DNA from: Actinomadura luzonensis
GTDB taxonomy: Bacteria > Actinomycetota > Actinomycetes > Streptosporangiales > Streptosporangiaceae
Direction of reading: 5' to 3'
DNA: 64,000 nt
Assembly: GCF_022664455.2 (NCBI RefSeq)
Contig: NZ_JAKRKC020000001.1
Span: 2,299,001 to 2,363,000, forward strand
Position 1 is the first letter of the stretch; each line of letters opens with the position of its first letter. The position numbers and the translations under genes were made by a program. Below the pieces are notes generated by a model. That model ran no database searches. It saw nothing but the letters and a program-made list of their open reading frames with translations, and was not told the DNA's origin. This document shows, piece by piece, positions 42,687 through 52,088 of the stretch.

Positions 42687-42962
42687 CTATTCGACCGTGC
42701 GCAGGATCTGCTCGATCGCGGCGGCGCGGGAGCGCAGCTCGGCCACGTCGGCGGCGGTGCGCTGCTGGGCGTCCAGCGACCCCTCGGCGAGCTGTTCGTA
42801 GCGGCGCACCAGCCGGCGCAGGTCCTCGGCCTGGTCGGCCTGGAGGCGGGTCTTGCGCCAGTCGAACAGGCCCACCACGACGATCGCGATCAGGAAGGTC
42901 ACCAGCACCAGCACGCCGAGGTAGAAGATCGCCTCGGGCCAGGACATCGTGCCATCCGGCAT
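42687..42962 (-). CDS. Small membrane/coiled-coil protein
   Basis: 91 residues. A transmembrane helix at about 11-34 (FYLGVLVLVTFLIAIVVVGLF) and then a coiled coil (ADQAEDLRRLVRRYEQLAEGSLDAQQRTAADVAELRSRAAAIEQIL). It overlaps the ArsR gene (TGATG), so the two form an operon. Role unknown; partner of the regulator is possible. Confidence 0.75.
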   Translation of the reverse strand: MPDGTMSWPEAIFYLGVLVLVTFLIAIVVVGLFDWRKTRLQADQAEDLRRLVRRYEQLAEGSLDAQQRTAADVAELRSRAAAIEQILRTVE

Positions 42963-43315
42963 CAGGAGTGCTCCTCGGCTCCGGGACCCTTCGCCGGGTC
43001 CGCCTGGGTGAGTGTCTTCGCCGCCTCGGCCAGCGCCGCGGCGGTCAGGTGCAGGTCGAAGTCCGCGACCTCGTAGAACTTCATCGCCTTGCCGTCCTCG
43101 GACAGCTCCAGCGTGCCGACGATCAGCCCGGCGGCCTCGAGCTTGCGCAGGTGCATGTGGAGGAGCGGGCGGCTGATGCCGATCTCGCGCGCCAGGTGGC
43201 TGACGTAGTCACGGCCCTCGACGGCCAGCCGCGCGACGATGCGCAGCCGCAGCGGGTTGGCCAGCGCCGCCAGCATCTCCAGCAGGTCGTCGCCGGTCGG
43301 CCCTGCCGCGTTCAT
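42962..43315 (-). CDS. ArsR-family regulator
   Basis: 117 residues, a winged helix with ANPLRLRIVARL, then VSHLAREIGISRPLLHMHLRKLEAAGLI as the recognition part. No metal-binding cysteines are visible, so the effector may not be a metal. It is co-encoded with the small membrane coiled-coil protein, with the stop and start overlapping. ATG start at 43315. Confidence 0.88.
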   Translation of the reverse strand: MNAAGPTGDDLLEMLAALANPLRLRIVARLAVEGRDYVSHLAREIGISRPLLHMHLRKLEAAGLIVGTLELSEDGKAMKFYEVADFDLHLTAAALAEAAKTLTQADPAKGPGAEEHS

Positions 43316-43391
43316 GGCATCCCGTCACCTGTAAGAAATTATTGACAGGACGGAACGGTAGCACCGGCCAGGCGCGGACGGCAACGCCGGC

Positions 43392-44738
43392 TCAGCGGGT
43401 GGCCACGGGCTCCTGCCCGGCGGCGGCGTGGCGGCCGGGACGCCCCGCCCCGGCGGCGGGCCCGGCCAAGGTCAGGCCCAGCGCCAGGAAGATCAGCGGG
43501 ATCGCGGGGATCACGTACCGGATGTCGTAGGCGGCGAGGAAGGGCGGCGCGACGACGAGCGCGAGCGCGGCCGTCGCCGGGAGCAGCGCGTCCCAGCGCC
43601 GCCGCCACGCCATCAGCCCGAACGCGGCCGCCAGCGCCGCCATCAGCAGCGGGAACGGCACGTACCCGAAGCGCTGGTAGGCCCGCAGCCAGCCGGCGTA
43701 CGGCTCGACCACCCGGGTGGCCGCCGGCCCCGCCTCGTACGCCTCCGCGACGCCGCGCACCGACTCGCTGATCGGCCGTTCGGCGGCGGGCAGCTTGTAC
43801 GGCGTCTTCTCGTCCACGGCCGTGCGCTCCCAGCGCAGGAGCTGCCTCAGGTCGGCGCCGACGGCGGCGAGGTAGTCGAGGGGCTGGGCGAGGATGGCCT
43901 GGCGGGCGAACTCCCCGGCGAGCTGGTTGCGGTTGGCCGTCCCCGGCACCTTGAGCAGCGGCGAGAAGTCCTCCCACAACCAGTGCGGCGGGTAGGGGCG
44001 CTGCTCGACGGGCATGCCGGGGCAGAGCACGGCGAGGCGCGCGGGCGGGTCGATCACCGCGCAGTCGGCGAAGCTCATGGTGCGCGACCACAGGAAGTTG
44101 CCGTCGGCCTCGGTGAGGGCGAACCTGCCCTTCTCGGCCTTGGTCCAGGTCGCGTACGCGCCGAGCGGGATCGCCCCGGCCACCACGAGCGCCAGCAGCG
44201 GGCGCCAGCCGTAGCGGCGGACCAGCAGGTACGCGGCCGTGAGCACGAGCAGCGGCAGGCCGACCGTCCTGGTGATGCCGGCCAGCCCGAGCAGCAGCCC
44301 GGCGGCCGCCGCCGTGGCCGGGGTGACCCGCCACACGACGAGTGCGACCGCCGCGGCGACGAGCACGGTGAAGACCGCGTCCGCCATGATCATGTGTTCC
44401 AGCAGGATCAGGAACTCGTCGTACAGCAGGGGCACGACCAGCAGCGTCGCCCCCCAGCCGGGCAGGCCGCGCCGCCTGAGCAGGGCGTACACGCCGATCG
44501 CGAGGGCGAGCCCGAGCAGGTGCTGCAGGACGGTCACGAGCGTGAGGCTGTGGGCCGGGCGCAGCAGCGCGAGCAGCAGCGAGTAGCCCGACGGCCGGGT
44601 GGTGCCGGGCTTCAGCTCCTCGCTGAGGAAGGCGAAGGAGTCGCCGTAGAACAGCAGCGAGGGCGGGTACCCGAGCACGGCGAGCACGCGCAGCCCGACG
44701 GCGGGCAGCAGGGCGGCGACCAGTGCGCGATGAGCCAA
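43392..44738 (-). CDS. Membrane glycosyltransferase-like protein (GT39/ArnT type fold)
   Basis: 448 residues with about ten transmembrane helices. LFYGDSFAFLSEELKPGTTRPSGYSLLLALL contains the acidic first loop (YGDS) and the PSGYS segment known from polyprenyl-phosphate-sugar-dependent transferases. Later the soluble part holds WRVTPATAAAAGLLLGLAGITRTVGLPLL. Transfer of a sugar from a lipid carrier outside the membrane is inferred. Start codon is TTG at 44738 in this reading; no better candidate in frame. Confidence 0.72.
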   Translation of the reverse strand: MAHRALVAALLPAVGLRVLAVLGYPPSLLFYGDSFAFLSEELKPGTTRPSGYSLLLALLRPAHSLTLVTVLQHLLGLALAIGVYALLRRRGLPGWGATLLVVPLLYDEFLILLEHMIMADAVFTVLVAAAVALVVWRVTPATAAAAGLLLGLAGITRTVGLPLLVLTAAYLLVRRYGWRPLLALVVAGAIPLGAYATWTKAEKGRFALTEADGNFLWSRTMSFADCAVIDPPARLAVLCPGMPVEQRPYPPHWLWEDFSPLLKVPGTANRNQLAGEFARQAILAQPLDYLAAVGADLRQLLRWERTAVDEKTPYKLPAAERPISESVRGVAEAYEAGPAATRVVEPYAGWLRAYQRFGYVPFPLLMAALAAAFGLMAWRRRWDALLPATAALALVVAPPFLAAYDIRYVIPAIPLIFLALGLTLAGPAAGAGRPGRHAAAGQEPVATR

Positions 44739-44862
44739 GGCGGTGAAGCTTCCTCGTGTTCCGGGCTTATCACCTTATCGGGGCCGGCTCGGTGGAAGCC
44801 CTTGCCGCCGTGCTTACCGAATGTGATTCTGGAATCTCCTCGGAAACCGTCCCGGAGGACGC

Positions 44863-46635
44863 ATGACAGCCGTCATCGACAAAGAGGCCCTGCGCAGGAA
44901 GTACCGCGAGGAGCGCGACAAGCGGCTCCGGCCGGACGGCAACGACCAGTACCTCCGCCTGCCCGGCGAGTACCTGGGCGACCCCTACACCCCGCGGACC
45001 GGACGCGCGCCCAAGACCGACCACGTCACGGTCGCGGTCGTCGGCGGCGGCTTCGCCGGGCTGCTCACCGCGGCCCGGCTCAAGGAGGCCGGCGTCCACG
45101 ACGTCCGCATCCTGGACAAGGCGGGCGACTTCGGCGGCACCTGGTACTGGAACCGCTATCCCGGAGCGCAGTGCGACACCGCGTCGTACGTCTACATGCC
45201 GCTCCTGGAGGAGACCGGCCACATGCCGACCGAGAAGTACGCGCACGCGCCCGAGATCCTCGAGCACTGCCGCCGCATCGGCAAGCACTACGGCCTCTAC
45301 GACGACGTCCTGTTCCACACCGAGGTCGTGGGCCTGGAGTGGCAGGACGGGCGGTGGCTGGTCCGCACCGACCGCGGCGACGCCTTCACCGCCCAGTTCG
45401 TCGCCATGGGCATCGGCCCGCTGCACGTGCCGAAGCTGCCCGGCATCCCCGGCATCGGCGACTTCCGCGGCCACGCCTTCCACACCAGCCGCTGGGACTA
45501 CGCCTACACCGGCGGCGACCCGTCCGGCGCGCCCATGGACCGGCTGGCGGACCAGCGCGTGGCGATCATCGGCACCGGCGCGACCGCCGTCCAGTGCGTC
45601 CCGCACCTGGCCAGGGCCTGCGCCGAGCTGTACGTCTTCCAGCGCACCCCGTCCAGCGTGGACGTGCGCGGCAACCGCCCCACCGACCCCGAATGGTTCG
45701 CCGGCATCGCCACGCCCGGCTGGCAGCGGCGCTGGCTGGAGAACTTCACCGCCATGCAGACCGGCGGCCAGGCGGCCGAGGACCTGGTCATGGACGGCTG
45801 GACGGACCTCGCCCGCCGGGTCCGCGCCAGGGTCGCCGAGCTGACCGAGATCACCCCGCAGACCCTGCTGGCCGCCTTCGAGGACTCCGACTTCGAGAAG
45901 ATGGAGGAGATCCGCGCCCGGGTGGACGCCGTCGTCCGCGACCCGGAGACCGCGCACCGGCTCAAGGCCTGGTACCGCCAGCTCTGCAAGCGCCCCTGCT
46001 TCCACGACGAGTACCTCCAGGCGTTCAACGTCCCCGGCGTCCACCTGGTCGACACCGACGGCAAGGGCGTCGAGCGCATCACGCCGGCGGGCGTCGTCGC
46101 CGCCGGCCGCGAGTACGAGGTGGACTGCGTCATCTACGCCTCCGGCTTCGAGGTCGGCACCGACTGGACCCGCCGCGCCGGCTACGACCTGACCGGCCGC
46201 GACGGCCGCCGTCTGTCCGAGCACTGGGCGGACGGCATGCGCTCGCTGCACGGCATCCACGTGCACGGCTTCCCCAACGCCTTCCTCATCGGCCACACCC
46301 AGGGCGCGAACCTGCTCTCCAACATCCCCCACAACCTCACCGAGGCCGGCCGCACGGTCGCCGCCGTCGTCGCGCACGCGCTCGAACACGGCCACACCGA
46401 GGTCGAGGCCACCAAGGAGGCCGAGGACGGCTGGGTGGACCTGCTGCTGTCCGGGGCGGGCCCGCTGCTCGGCTCGCCCGACTGCACGCCCGGCTACTAC
46501 AACAACGAGGGCCGCGACCTCGGCGTGCGCGGGCGGCTGAACGGCGGGTATCCCCAGGGCGCGATGGCTTTCTTCGCCTATATTGACCGGTGGCGGTCCT
46601 CCGGGGCGTTCGAAGGGCTCCGGTTCCACCCTTGA
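44863..46635 (+). CDS. Flavin-containing Baeyer-Villiger monooxygenase
   Basis: 590 residues, the length of cyclohexanone/phenylacetone monooxygenase relatives. FAD site [22 protein letters not shown] site [15 protein letters not shown], and the BVMO fingerprint [12 protein letters not shown] (F-x-G-x3-H-x3-W-D) between them. The N-terminal extension ([19 protein letters not shown]) is also typical. It converts ketones to esters or lactones with NADPH and O2. The alpha/beta hydrolase 14 bp downstream could cleave the ester. Confidence 0.9.
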   Translation: MTAVIDKEALRRKYREERDKRLRPDGNDQYLRLPGEYLGDPYTPRTGRAPKTDHVTVAVVGGGFAGLLTAARLKEAGVHDVRILDKAGDFGGTWYWNRYPGAQCDTASYVYMPLLEETGHMPTEKYAHAPEILEHCRRIGKHYGLYDDVLFHTEVVGLEWQDGRWLVRTDRGDAFTAQFVAMGIGPLHVPKLPGIPGIGDFRGHAFHTSRWDYAYTGGDPSGAPMDRLADQRVAIIGTGATAVQCVPHLARACAELYVFQRTPSSVDVRGNRPTDPEWFAGIATPGWQRRWLENFTAMQTGGQAAEDLVMDGWTDLARRVRARVAELTEITPQTLLAAFEDSDFEKMEEIRARVDAVVRDPETAHRLKAWYRQLCKRPCFHDEYLQAFNVPGVHLVDTDGKGVERITPAGVVAAGREYEVDCVIYASGFEVGTDWTRRAGYDLTGRDGRRLSEHWADGMRSLHGIHVHGFPNAFLIGHTQGANLLSNIPHNLTEAGRTVAAVVAHALEHGHTEVEATKEAEDGWVDLLLSGAGPLLGSPDCTPGYYNNEGRDLGVRGRLNGGYPQGAMAFFAYIDRWRSSGAFEGLRFHP

Positions 46636-46649
46636 GCTGAGGGAGTCGC

Positions 46650-47438
46650 ATGCACCGCGTCACGGCGAAAGACGGCACGTCCATCGCGTACGACCGGCTG
46701 GGGTCCGGCCCGGCGGTCGTCCTGGTCGGGGGCGCGGCGGTCGACCGCTCGCACCACGCGCCGCTCGCCGAGGAACTGGCCGCGCACTTCACGGTCCACA
46801 ACTACGACCGGCGCGGGCGGGGCGACAGCGACGACACGCCGCCGTACGCGGTCGAGCGCGAGATCGAGGACCTCGCGGCGCTGATGGAGGCCGCGGGCGG
46901 GGCCGCCCACCTCTTCGGCGTCTCCTCCGGCGGCGCGCTCGCCCTGGAGGCGGCCGCGGCCGGGCTGCCGGTGGCCAGGCTCGCCGTGTACGAGGTCCCG
47001 TACGACCTGGCGGAGGACGCCGGGCAGCGCCAGAAGGAGTACGCCGAGCGCCTGCACGCGCTGCTCGCCGAGGGCCGCCGCGGCGAGGCGTTCGCCCTGT
47101 TCATGCGGCTGGCCGGCACGCCCGAGGAGATGGTCGAGCAGGCCCAGGCGTCGCCGGCGTGGGCCTCCTGCGAGGCGCTGGCCCCCACGCTCGCCTACGA
47201 CGCCGCCGTCATGGGCGACGGCCGCCCGCCCCTCGACCGGCTCGCCAGGATCCCCTGCCCGACGCTGGTGGCCACGGGCGGCGCGAGCCCCGACTCCGCC
47301 GGGGCCTTCTTCGACCGGGCCGCCGACGCCGTCGCGGCGGCGTTGCCGCTGGCCGAGCGGGTGGTCGTCGAGGGCCAGACCCACCTGGCCGACCCCAAGG
47401 CCCTCGCCCCGGTCCTGGCGCGGTTCTTCAGCCCGTGA
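46650..47438 (+). CDS. Alpha/beta-hydrolase
   Basis: 262 residues. The nucleophile elbow GVSSGGALALEAA gives Ser in GxSxG; YDRRGRGDSDDTPPYAV carries the oxyanion-side loop. GAGGGAG-type purines (GAGGGAG) stand upstream of ATG 46650. It is in one operon with the BVMO (14-bp gap), and hydrolysis of BVMO products is a natural inference. Confidence 0.85.
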   Translation: MHRVTAKDGTSIAYDRLGSGPAVVLVGGAAVDRSHHAPLAEELAAHFTVHNYDRRGRGDSDDTPPYAVEREIEDLAALMEAAGGAAHLFGVSSGGALALEAAAAGLPVARLAVYEVPYDLAEDAGQRQKEYAERLHALLAEGRRGEAFALFMRLAGTPEEMVEQAQASPAWASCEALAPTLAYDAAVMGDGRPPLDRLARIPCPTLVATGGASPDSAGAFFDRAADAVAAALPLAERVVVEGQTHLADPKALAPVLARFFSP

Positions 47439-47519
47439 CCTGACCGGGGAGTTCGATCGCGGTGTCCGGAGGGTGCGCCTTGCGTGGGCGCGGCGACGGG
47501 CCGGGGTAGGACCAGGCAT

Positions 47520-47954
47520 GTGACTGATGGAAACGGTCTCTACGTGCGCTTCCAGGTCCGCTACTGCGGGCGTCTGGGCGTGCCGGTGGGCATCTTCGCC
47601 GCCTGTCACCACCTCCGCCGGGACGGCCGCCTGAGCGTGGCGGACGACGAGCTCTTCATGAGGGTCGACACCTGGTTCATCACTCGTCTGCCCCACCCGC
47701 CGTTCTACGCCGACGGCAACACCATCCGCGCCGTCCCCTGGTTCAAGCCGGCGGCCACGTCCTTCATGGCCGCCCTCGCGCCCCTGGAGGACCTGCTGCG
47801 CCGCTATCAGGTGCCGTACGACGTGGTGCGCTCCCCCGATCCCGGCACCCTCGTCTACGAGGACGACTTCCAGATCGGCGTGCTGCCGTACGTGCGGCCG
47901 GCCGACGCGGTCGCGGACGGGCGCGGCCGGGAAAGCTACACCCAGCACTACTGA
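47520..47954 (+). CDS. Conserved hypothetical protein
   Basis: 144 residues from GTG 47520. Core reads LYVRFQVRYCGRLGVPVGIFAACHHLRRDGRLS, then WFKPAATSFMAALAPLEDLLRRYQVPYDVVRSPDPGTLVYEDDFQIGVLPY. Similar proteins of about 140 residues are common in actinobacteria, with no known function. GTG and other starts are possible. Confidence 0.6.
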   Translation: MTDGNGLYVRFQVRYCGRLGVPVGIFAACHHLRRDGRLSVADDELFMRVDTWFITRLPHPPFYADGNTIRAVPWFKPAATSFMAALAPLEDLLRRYQVPYDVVRSPDPGTLVYEDDFQIGVLPYVRPADAVADGRGRESYTQHY

Positions 47955-47987
47955 CCGGCCCGACCGGCCGTCGGTAGCGTCACCAGG

Positions 47988-49145
47988 GTGCTCAACAGGA
48001 CCGCGCTGGAGGCGCTCACCCGCAGGCCGTTGCCGTTCCTGGGGTCCGCGTGGCCGTGGCGGTGCGTGGCGTACCTGGTGGCGAGCGTCGTGCCGGGCGC
48101 AGCGGCCGGGCTGGTCGCGGCGGCGGTGCTGCTGCTGCCCAAGCCGCAGGGCGTGCTGGCCGGGCTGGCGCTGCTGGCGGTGATCCCGCTGCCGCTCGCC
48201 AGGTTCGAGCGGTGGCGGCTGCGGCTGGTGGACGGCGTGCCCCTGCCGCCCGCGCCCGACCGGCGGCGGCGCGAGCTGGGGCTCGCGGTCATGACGTTGC
48301 TGGCCCTGTGGTGGATCGACCTGGTCATGGTGGCGGCCGTGGTGGCGGGGCCGGTGCTGCTCATGCTCACGCCCGTGGTGCAGCCGACCGTGGCGGCCGA
48401 GCCGGGCGTGGCGGCGAGCGTCGTGGGCGTGCTGCTGCTGCCGGTCGCGGCGTACACGGTGACGGCCTGGGGCGGCGGGCGGGGCGCGATGGCGCGGGCC
48501 GTGCTCGCGCCGCAGCGGTCGGAGCTGAGCGAGGTGCTGCGCTCGCGGGCCCGCCTGGTGGACGCGTTCGAGGTGGAGCGCCACAGGATCGAGCGGGACC
48601 TGCACGACGGCGCCCAGCAGCGGCTGGTCGCGCTGTCCATGACGCTCGGCATGGCCCGGCTGGACCTGCCGGAGGATTCGGAGGTGTCCCGGCTGATCGG
48701 GCTCGCCCACGACGAGGCCAAGCAGGCGCTGGCCGAGCTGCGCGAGCTGATCCGCGGCGTGCACGCGCCGATCCTCACCGACCGGGGGCTGGTGGCGGCG
48801 GTGCGCGACGTGGCCGGGCGTTCGCCGGTGCCCGTGGACGTGGCGCTGGACGTGCCGGTCCGGCTGCCCGCGCCGGTCGAGGTCACCGCGTACTACGTGG
48901 TCAGTGAGGCGCTGGCGAACATGGCCAAGCACAGCGGGGCCGCGCGGGCGGCGGTCAGCGGGCGGGTGGAGCGCGGCACGCTGGTCGTGGAGGTCCGCGA
49001 CGACGGCAGAGGCGGGGCCGACCCGGCCGGGGGCACCGGGCTGACCGGCCTGGCCGACCGGTTGTCGGTGGTGGAGGGCAGACTGTCGTTGTCGAGCCCG
49101 GCGGGCGGGCCGACCCTGGTGCGAGTGGAGATCCCGTGCGCGTAG
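47988..49145 (+). CDS. Sensor histidine kinase, NarL-type (HisKA_3)
   Basis: 385 residues. Five hydrophobic segments in the first 170 residues, then HRIERDLHDGAQQRLVALSMTLGMA with the phospho-accepting His (HDGAQQR), and a short ATPase domain with VVSEALANMAKHS and DDGRGGADPAGGTGLTGLADR. The stop overlaps the response regulator start by 10 bp, so they form a two-component pair. Signal unknown. Confidence 0.88.
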   Translation: MLNRTALEALTRRPLPFLGSAWPWRCVAYLVASVVPGAAAGLVAAAVLLLPKPQGVLAGLALLAVIPLPLARFERWRLRLVDGVPLPPAPDRRRRELGLAVMTLLALWWIDLVMVAAVVAGPVLLMLTPVVQPTVAAEPGVAASVVGVLLLPVAAYTVTAWGGGRGAMARAVLAPQRSELSEVLRSRARLVDAFEVERHRIERDLHDGAQQRLVALSMTLGMARLDLPEDSEVSRLIGLAHDEAKQALAELRELIRGVHAPILTDRGLVAAVRDVAGRSPVPVDVALDVPVRLPAPVEVTAYYVVSEALANMAKHSGAARAAVSGRVERGTLVVEVRDDGRGGADPAGGTGLTGLADRLSVVEGRLSLSSPAGGPTLVRVEIPCA

Positions 49146-49780
49146 TGATCGCCGAGGATGTCGTCCTGCTCCGTGAGGGCCTGGCCGGCCTGCTCGAACG
49201 CTTCGGCCACACCGTGGCGGCCGCGGTGGGCGACGCGCCCGGCCTGCTGGCCGCCGTGGCCGAGCACCGTCCCGACGCGGTCGTGACCGACGTGCGGATG
49301 CCGCCCGGCTTCAGCGACGAGGGCCTGCGGGCGGCGCTGGAGCTGCGCGAACGCGACCCGGGGCTGGCGGTGCTGGTGCTCAGCCAGTACGTCGAGCAGA
49401 CCTACGCGGCCGAGCTGCTCGACTCAGGCGCCGGGGCGGGCGTCGGCTACCTGCTGAAGGACCGCGTCGGCGACGTGCGCGAGTTCGTGGCCGCGCTCGA
49501 CCGGGTGGCGGCGGGCGGCACGGTCGTGGACCCCGAGGTGGTGCGGCAGCTCCTGCGCAGGCGGCGCGACCCGCTCGACCGGCTCACCGCGCGCGAGCAG
49601 GAGGTGCTGGGGCTGATCGCGGAGGGGCGGACGAACGCCTCGATCGCGAAGGAGCTGTTCGTCACGGAGGCGGCCGTGGCCAAGCACATCGCGAACATCT
49701 TCGCCAAGCTCGACCTGCCGCCGGCCGCCGACGGGCACCGCCGGGTGCTGGCGGTGCTGGCGTACTTGCGGCAGGGCTGA
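49136..49780 (+). CDS. LuxR/NarL-family response regulator
   Basis: 214 residues. Receiver with VVTDVRMPPG (phospho-Asp), then DRLTAREQEVLGLIAEGRTNASIAKELFVTEAAVAKHIANIFAKLDL as the LuxR DNA-binding domain. Partner of the overlapping histidine kinase. Targets unknown. Confidence 0.9.
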   Translation: MRVVIAEDVVLLREGLAGLLERFGHTVAAAVGDAPGLLAAVAEHRPDAVVTDVRMPPGFSDEGLRAALELRERDPGLAVLVLSQYVEQTYAAELLDSGAGAGVGYLLKDRVGDVREFVAALDRVAAGGTVVDPEVVRQLLRRRRDPLDRLTAREQEVLGLIAEGRTNASIAKELFVTEAAVAKHIANIFAKLDLPPAADGHRRVLAVLAYLRQG

Positions 49781-49811
49781 CAAGCGGGGCAAATGCGTAG
49801 AGTTCGGTGGC

Positions 49812-50609
49812 ATGAACGAGAAGTGGCAGGAGATCGGCGACCGGGTGTACGTCCGCCGGCACCGGTCGTACGACCTCAACACGGGCCTGGTGGTGGGCGA
49901 CGACGGGCACTGCCTGGTGCTCGACACGCGCTCCTCGCACCGGGAGGCGGCCGACCTCGTCGAGGCGGTCAGGACGATCGCCTCCGGCCCGTGGACGGTC
50001 GTCAACAGCCACGCGCACTTCGACCACTGCTTCGGCAACGCGCTGTTCCGCCCGGCCGAGATCTGGGGCCACCTCCGCTGCGCGGAGGAGATGGAACGCG
50101 ACGGTGAGCGGCAGCGCGCGATCCTGGCCGAGCGCAGCCCCGAGCGGCGCGAGGAGTTCGAGGAGGTGACGATCGTGCCGCCCGACTGCACGTTCACCAG
50201 CGCCGCGAGCCTCGACATCGGCGGCCGCATGGTGCACCTGCGGTACTTCGGGCTCGGGCACAGCAGCAACGACGTCGTGGTGCAGGTGCCGGACGCCGGG
50301 GTGGTGTTCGCCGGCGACCTGGTGGAGGAGGGGGCGCCGCCGGCGTTCGGCGACTCGTACCCGCTGGACTGGCCGGGCACGCTGGCCGCGATGCTGCGCG
50401 AGATGCCCGAGCCGGTGGTGGTTCCGGGGCACGGCGCGGTGGTGGACCGGGCGTACGCGGTGGCGCAGCAGGCGGAGCTGGCGCTGGTGGCCGACCTGGC
50501 GCGGCGGGCGCACGCCGAGGGGCTGCGCGACCTCATCACCCGCTTCCCGTACCCGGAGGAGGCCAGCAGGGAGGCGATCGGGCGGGCCTTCCTCCAGCTC
50601 GACGCCTGA
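49812..50609 (+). CDS. MBL-fold metallo-hydrolase
   Basis: 265 residues with metal ligands NSHAHFDHCFGN (HxHxDH), then YFGLGHSSNDVVVQV and VVPGHGAVVD. Predicted Zn-dependent hydrolase of unknown substrate. ATG 49812. Confidence 0.87.
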   Translation: MNEKWQEIGDRVYVRRHRSYDLNTGLVVGDDGHCLVLDTRSSHREAADLVEAVRTIASGPWTVVNSHAHFDHCFGNALFRPAEIWGHLRCAEEMERDGERQRAILAERSPERREEFEEVTIVPPDCTFTSAASLDIGGRMVHLRYFGLGHSSNDVVVQVPDAGVVFAGDLVEEGAPPAFGDSYPLDWPGTLAAMLREMPEPVVVPGHGAVVDRAYAVAQQAELALVADLARRAHAEGLRDLITRFPYPEEASREAIGRAFLQLDA

Positions 50610-50650
50610 CGGTGCTGCTCCATGCTCGACGCTCGGCGATGCGTCTGGCT

Positions 50651-50669
50651 ATAGTGCAAAATGCACTAT
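50651..50669 (+). promoter_or_regulatory. PadR operator overlapping its -10 region
   Basis: ATAGTGCA (50651-50658) and TGCACTAT (50662-50669) are a perfect 8-bp inverted repeat with a 3-bp spacer, just upstream of the padR ribosome site. TATAGT overlaps the left arm and can serve as -10. It fits the PadR consensus ATGTnnnnACAT only loosely, but the place indicates autorepression. Confidence 0.7.
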
Positions 50670-50682
50670 GGAAGGGGGCATC

Positions 50683-51249
50683 ATGGCGCGACGCCACGAC
50701 CTGGTCGGCCTGACCGTGCTGGCCTTGCTCACGCTGCGCGCCGCCCATCCGTACGAGCTGCACCGGCTCATCGTCGACTGGCACAAGGACTACGTCACCG
50801 GCCTGCCGCGCAGCCTCTACCACGCGGTCGAGCGGCTGGCCCGCGACGAGTTCATCGTGCCCGCGAAGACCGACCGCGAGGGCCGCAGGCCGGAGCGCAC
50901 GGTCTACGAGATCACCGACGAGGGCCGGGAAGAGCTGGCCGCCCGGCTGCGCCTGCTCCTGGAGCGGCCCGACCCCGACCGGCGCGCGTTCGTCGCCGCG
51001 GTCTCGCTCATGGGCTGCCTGCCGCTGCCCGAGGCCCGCCGGGCACTGCGCGCCCGCGCGGCGACGATCGAGGGCGTCCTCGCCGGGATGGACGCCCACC
51101 AGCGGGCGATGGCCGACAACGGCCTGCCCGCGGTGCTCGGGCTGGAGCTGGAGTACGAGCAGGCGCTGCACCGGGCCGAGCTGGCCTGGCTCGGCGACCT
51201 GCTCGACCGGCTGGAGCGGGGCGAGCTCGACTGGAGCCCGCCCACCTGA
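50683..51249 (+). CDS. PadR-family transcriptional regulator
   Basis: 188 residues from ATG 50683, with GGAAGGGGGC upstream. The winged helix is LLTLRAAHPYELHRLIVDWHKDYVTGLPRSLYHAVERLARDEFI and the C-terminal part is a dimerising helical domain. It has its own palindromic operator; a strong hairpin ends the transcript, so it may act alone or control a distant gene. Confidence 0.9.
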   Translation: MARRHDLVGLTVLALLTLRAAHPYELHRLIVDWHKDYVTGLPRSLYHAVERLARDEFIVPAKTDREGRRPERTVYEITDEGREELAARLRLLLERPDPDRRAFVAAVSLMGCLPLPEARRALRARAATIEGVLAGMDAHQRAMADNGLPAVLGLELEYEQALHRAELAWLGDLLDRLERGELDWSPPT

Positions 51250-51257
51250 GAAGAAAC

Positions 51258-51289
51258 GGCCGCCGGGGTGCGCCAACACCCCGGCGGCC
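51258..51289 (+). terminator. Strong hairpin terminator after padR
   Basis: A 13-bp perfect stem GGCCGCCGGGGTG / CACCCCGGCGGCC with loop CGCCAA. No T-tract follows, as is common in actinobacteria. Confidence 0.7.
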
Positions 51290-51364
51290 GGCATCCGAAC
51301 AAGGCGCCTGCCCTGCCCGAACTCGCCTTCACAGGATAGGCGCCGCGACCGAGGGAGCTGTGCC

Positions 51365-51745
51365 ATGTCCGCAGAAGAGATCCACCGCCTGCTCGCCCGC
51401 CTGACCGAGACCTGGAACGCCGGGGACTCCGCCGGCTACGCCGGGCTGTTCACCGAGGACGCCGACTACGTCACGTTCTTCGGCCTGCACCTGAAGGGCC
51501 GCCAGGCCATCGAGGAGACGCACCGCGGGCTGTTCGCGAGGGCGATCAAGCTCGGCGAGAGCGACACCGCGCCGAGCATCAGGTTCCTGACCGGCGACGT
51601 CGCCCTGATCGTCGCGGGCGGCACGTCGTCCGTGGACGGCGTGCCAGACCCGGGCCGGACCTCGACCGTCACCCTCACGGCCCTCCGCACGCCCGAGGGC
51701 TGGCGCTTCGCCTCCTTCCAGAACTCGCGGGTGGCCAGGCCGTGA
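51365..51745 (+). CDS. SgcJ/EcaC-type NTF2-like protein
   Basis: 126 residues. The cone fold is shown by LARLTETWNAGDSAGYAGLFTEDADYVTFFG and a C-terminal TVTLTALRTPEGWRFASFQNSR. These are small ligand-binding proteins or oxidoreductases; no substrate is proposed. GGGAG precedes the ATG. It overlaps the next gene by GTGA. Confidence 0.78.
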   Translation: MSAEEIHRLLARLTETWNAGDSAGYAGLFTEDADYVTFFGLHLKGRQAIEETHRGLFARAIKLGESDTAPSIRFLTGDVALIVAGGTSSVDGVPDPGRTSTVTLTALRTPEGWRFASFQNSRVARP

Positions 51746-52077
51746 CCCGCCGGCTGATCGCCGAGGTCGCCGGGGTGGTGACCGCGCCCGTCGAGCGGGT
51801 GTGGCCGCTGCTGCGGCGGCAGGTGCCCGCCGAGGAGGTGGGCGAGCACTTCCTGGCCTACCAGGGCGGCTGGTGGTACCGGGGCGAGTGGCGGGTCGCC
51901 CCCCATCCGGACGGCACGCGGGTGGAGCACCGCGTCTACAGCGTGGCCGGGCCGTTCTGGGCGGTCGCGCTCGCCAACCGGCTGTTCGTCGGGTACGCGG
52001 GACGCACCCGCCGCTCGTTCGCGGCGGGCCTGGCGGGGATCGCCGAGCAGTTGGGAGGCACCGCCCGGCTCACCTAG
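51742..52077 (+). CDS. SRPBCC-fold (START-like) protein
   Basis: 111 residues. AEVAGVVTAPVERVWPLLRRQ is a typical N-terminus of the ligand-binding SRPBCC fold. The rest (YQGGWWYRGEWRVAPHPDGTRVEHRVYSV) is the sheet. Overlaps the previous gene; function unknown. Confidence 0.7.
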   Translation: MTRRLIAEVAGVVTAPVERVWPLLRRQVPAEEVGEHFLAYQGGWWYRGEWRVAPHPDGTRVEHRVYSVAGPFWAVALANRLFVGYAGRTRRSFAAGLAGIAEQLGGTARLT

Positions 52078-52088
52078 GCTCCCATGTC

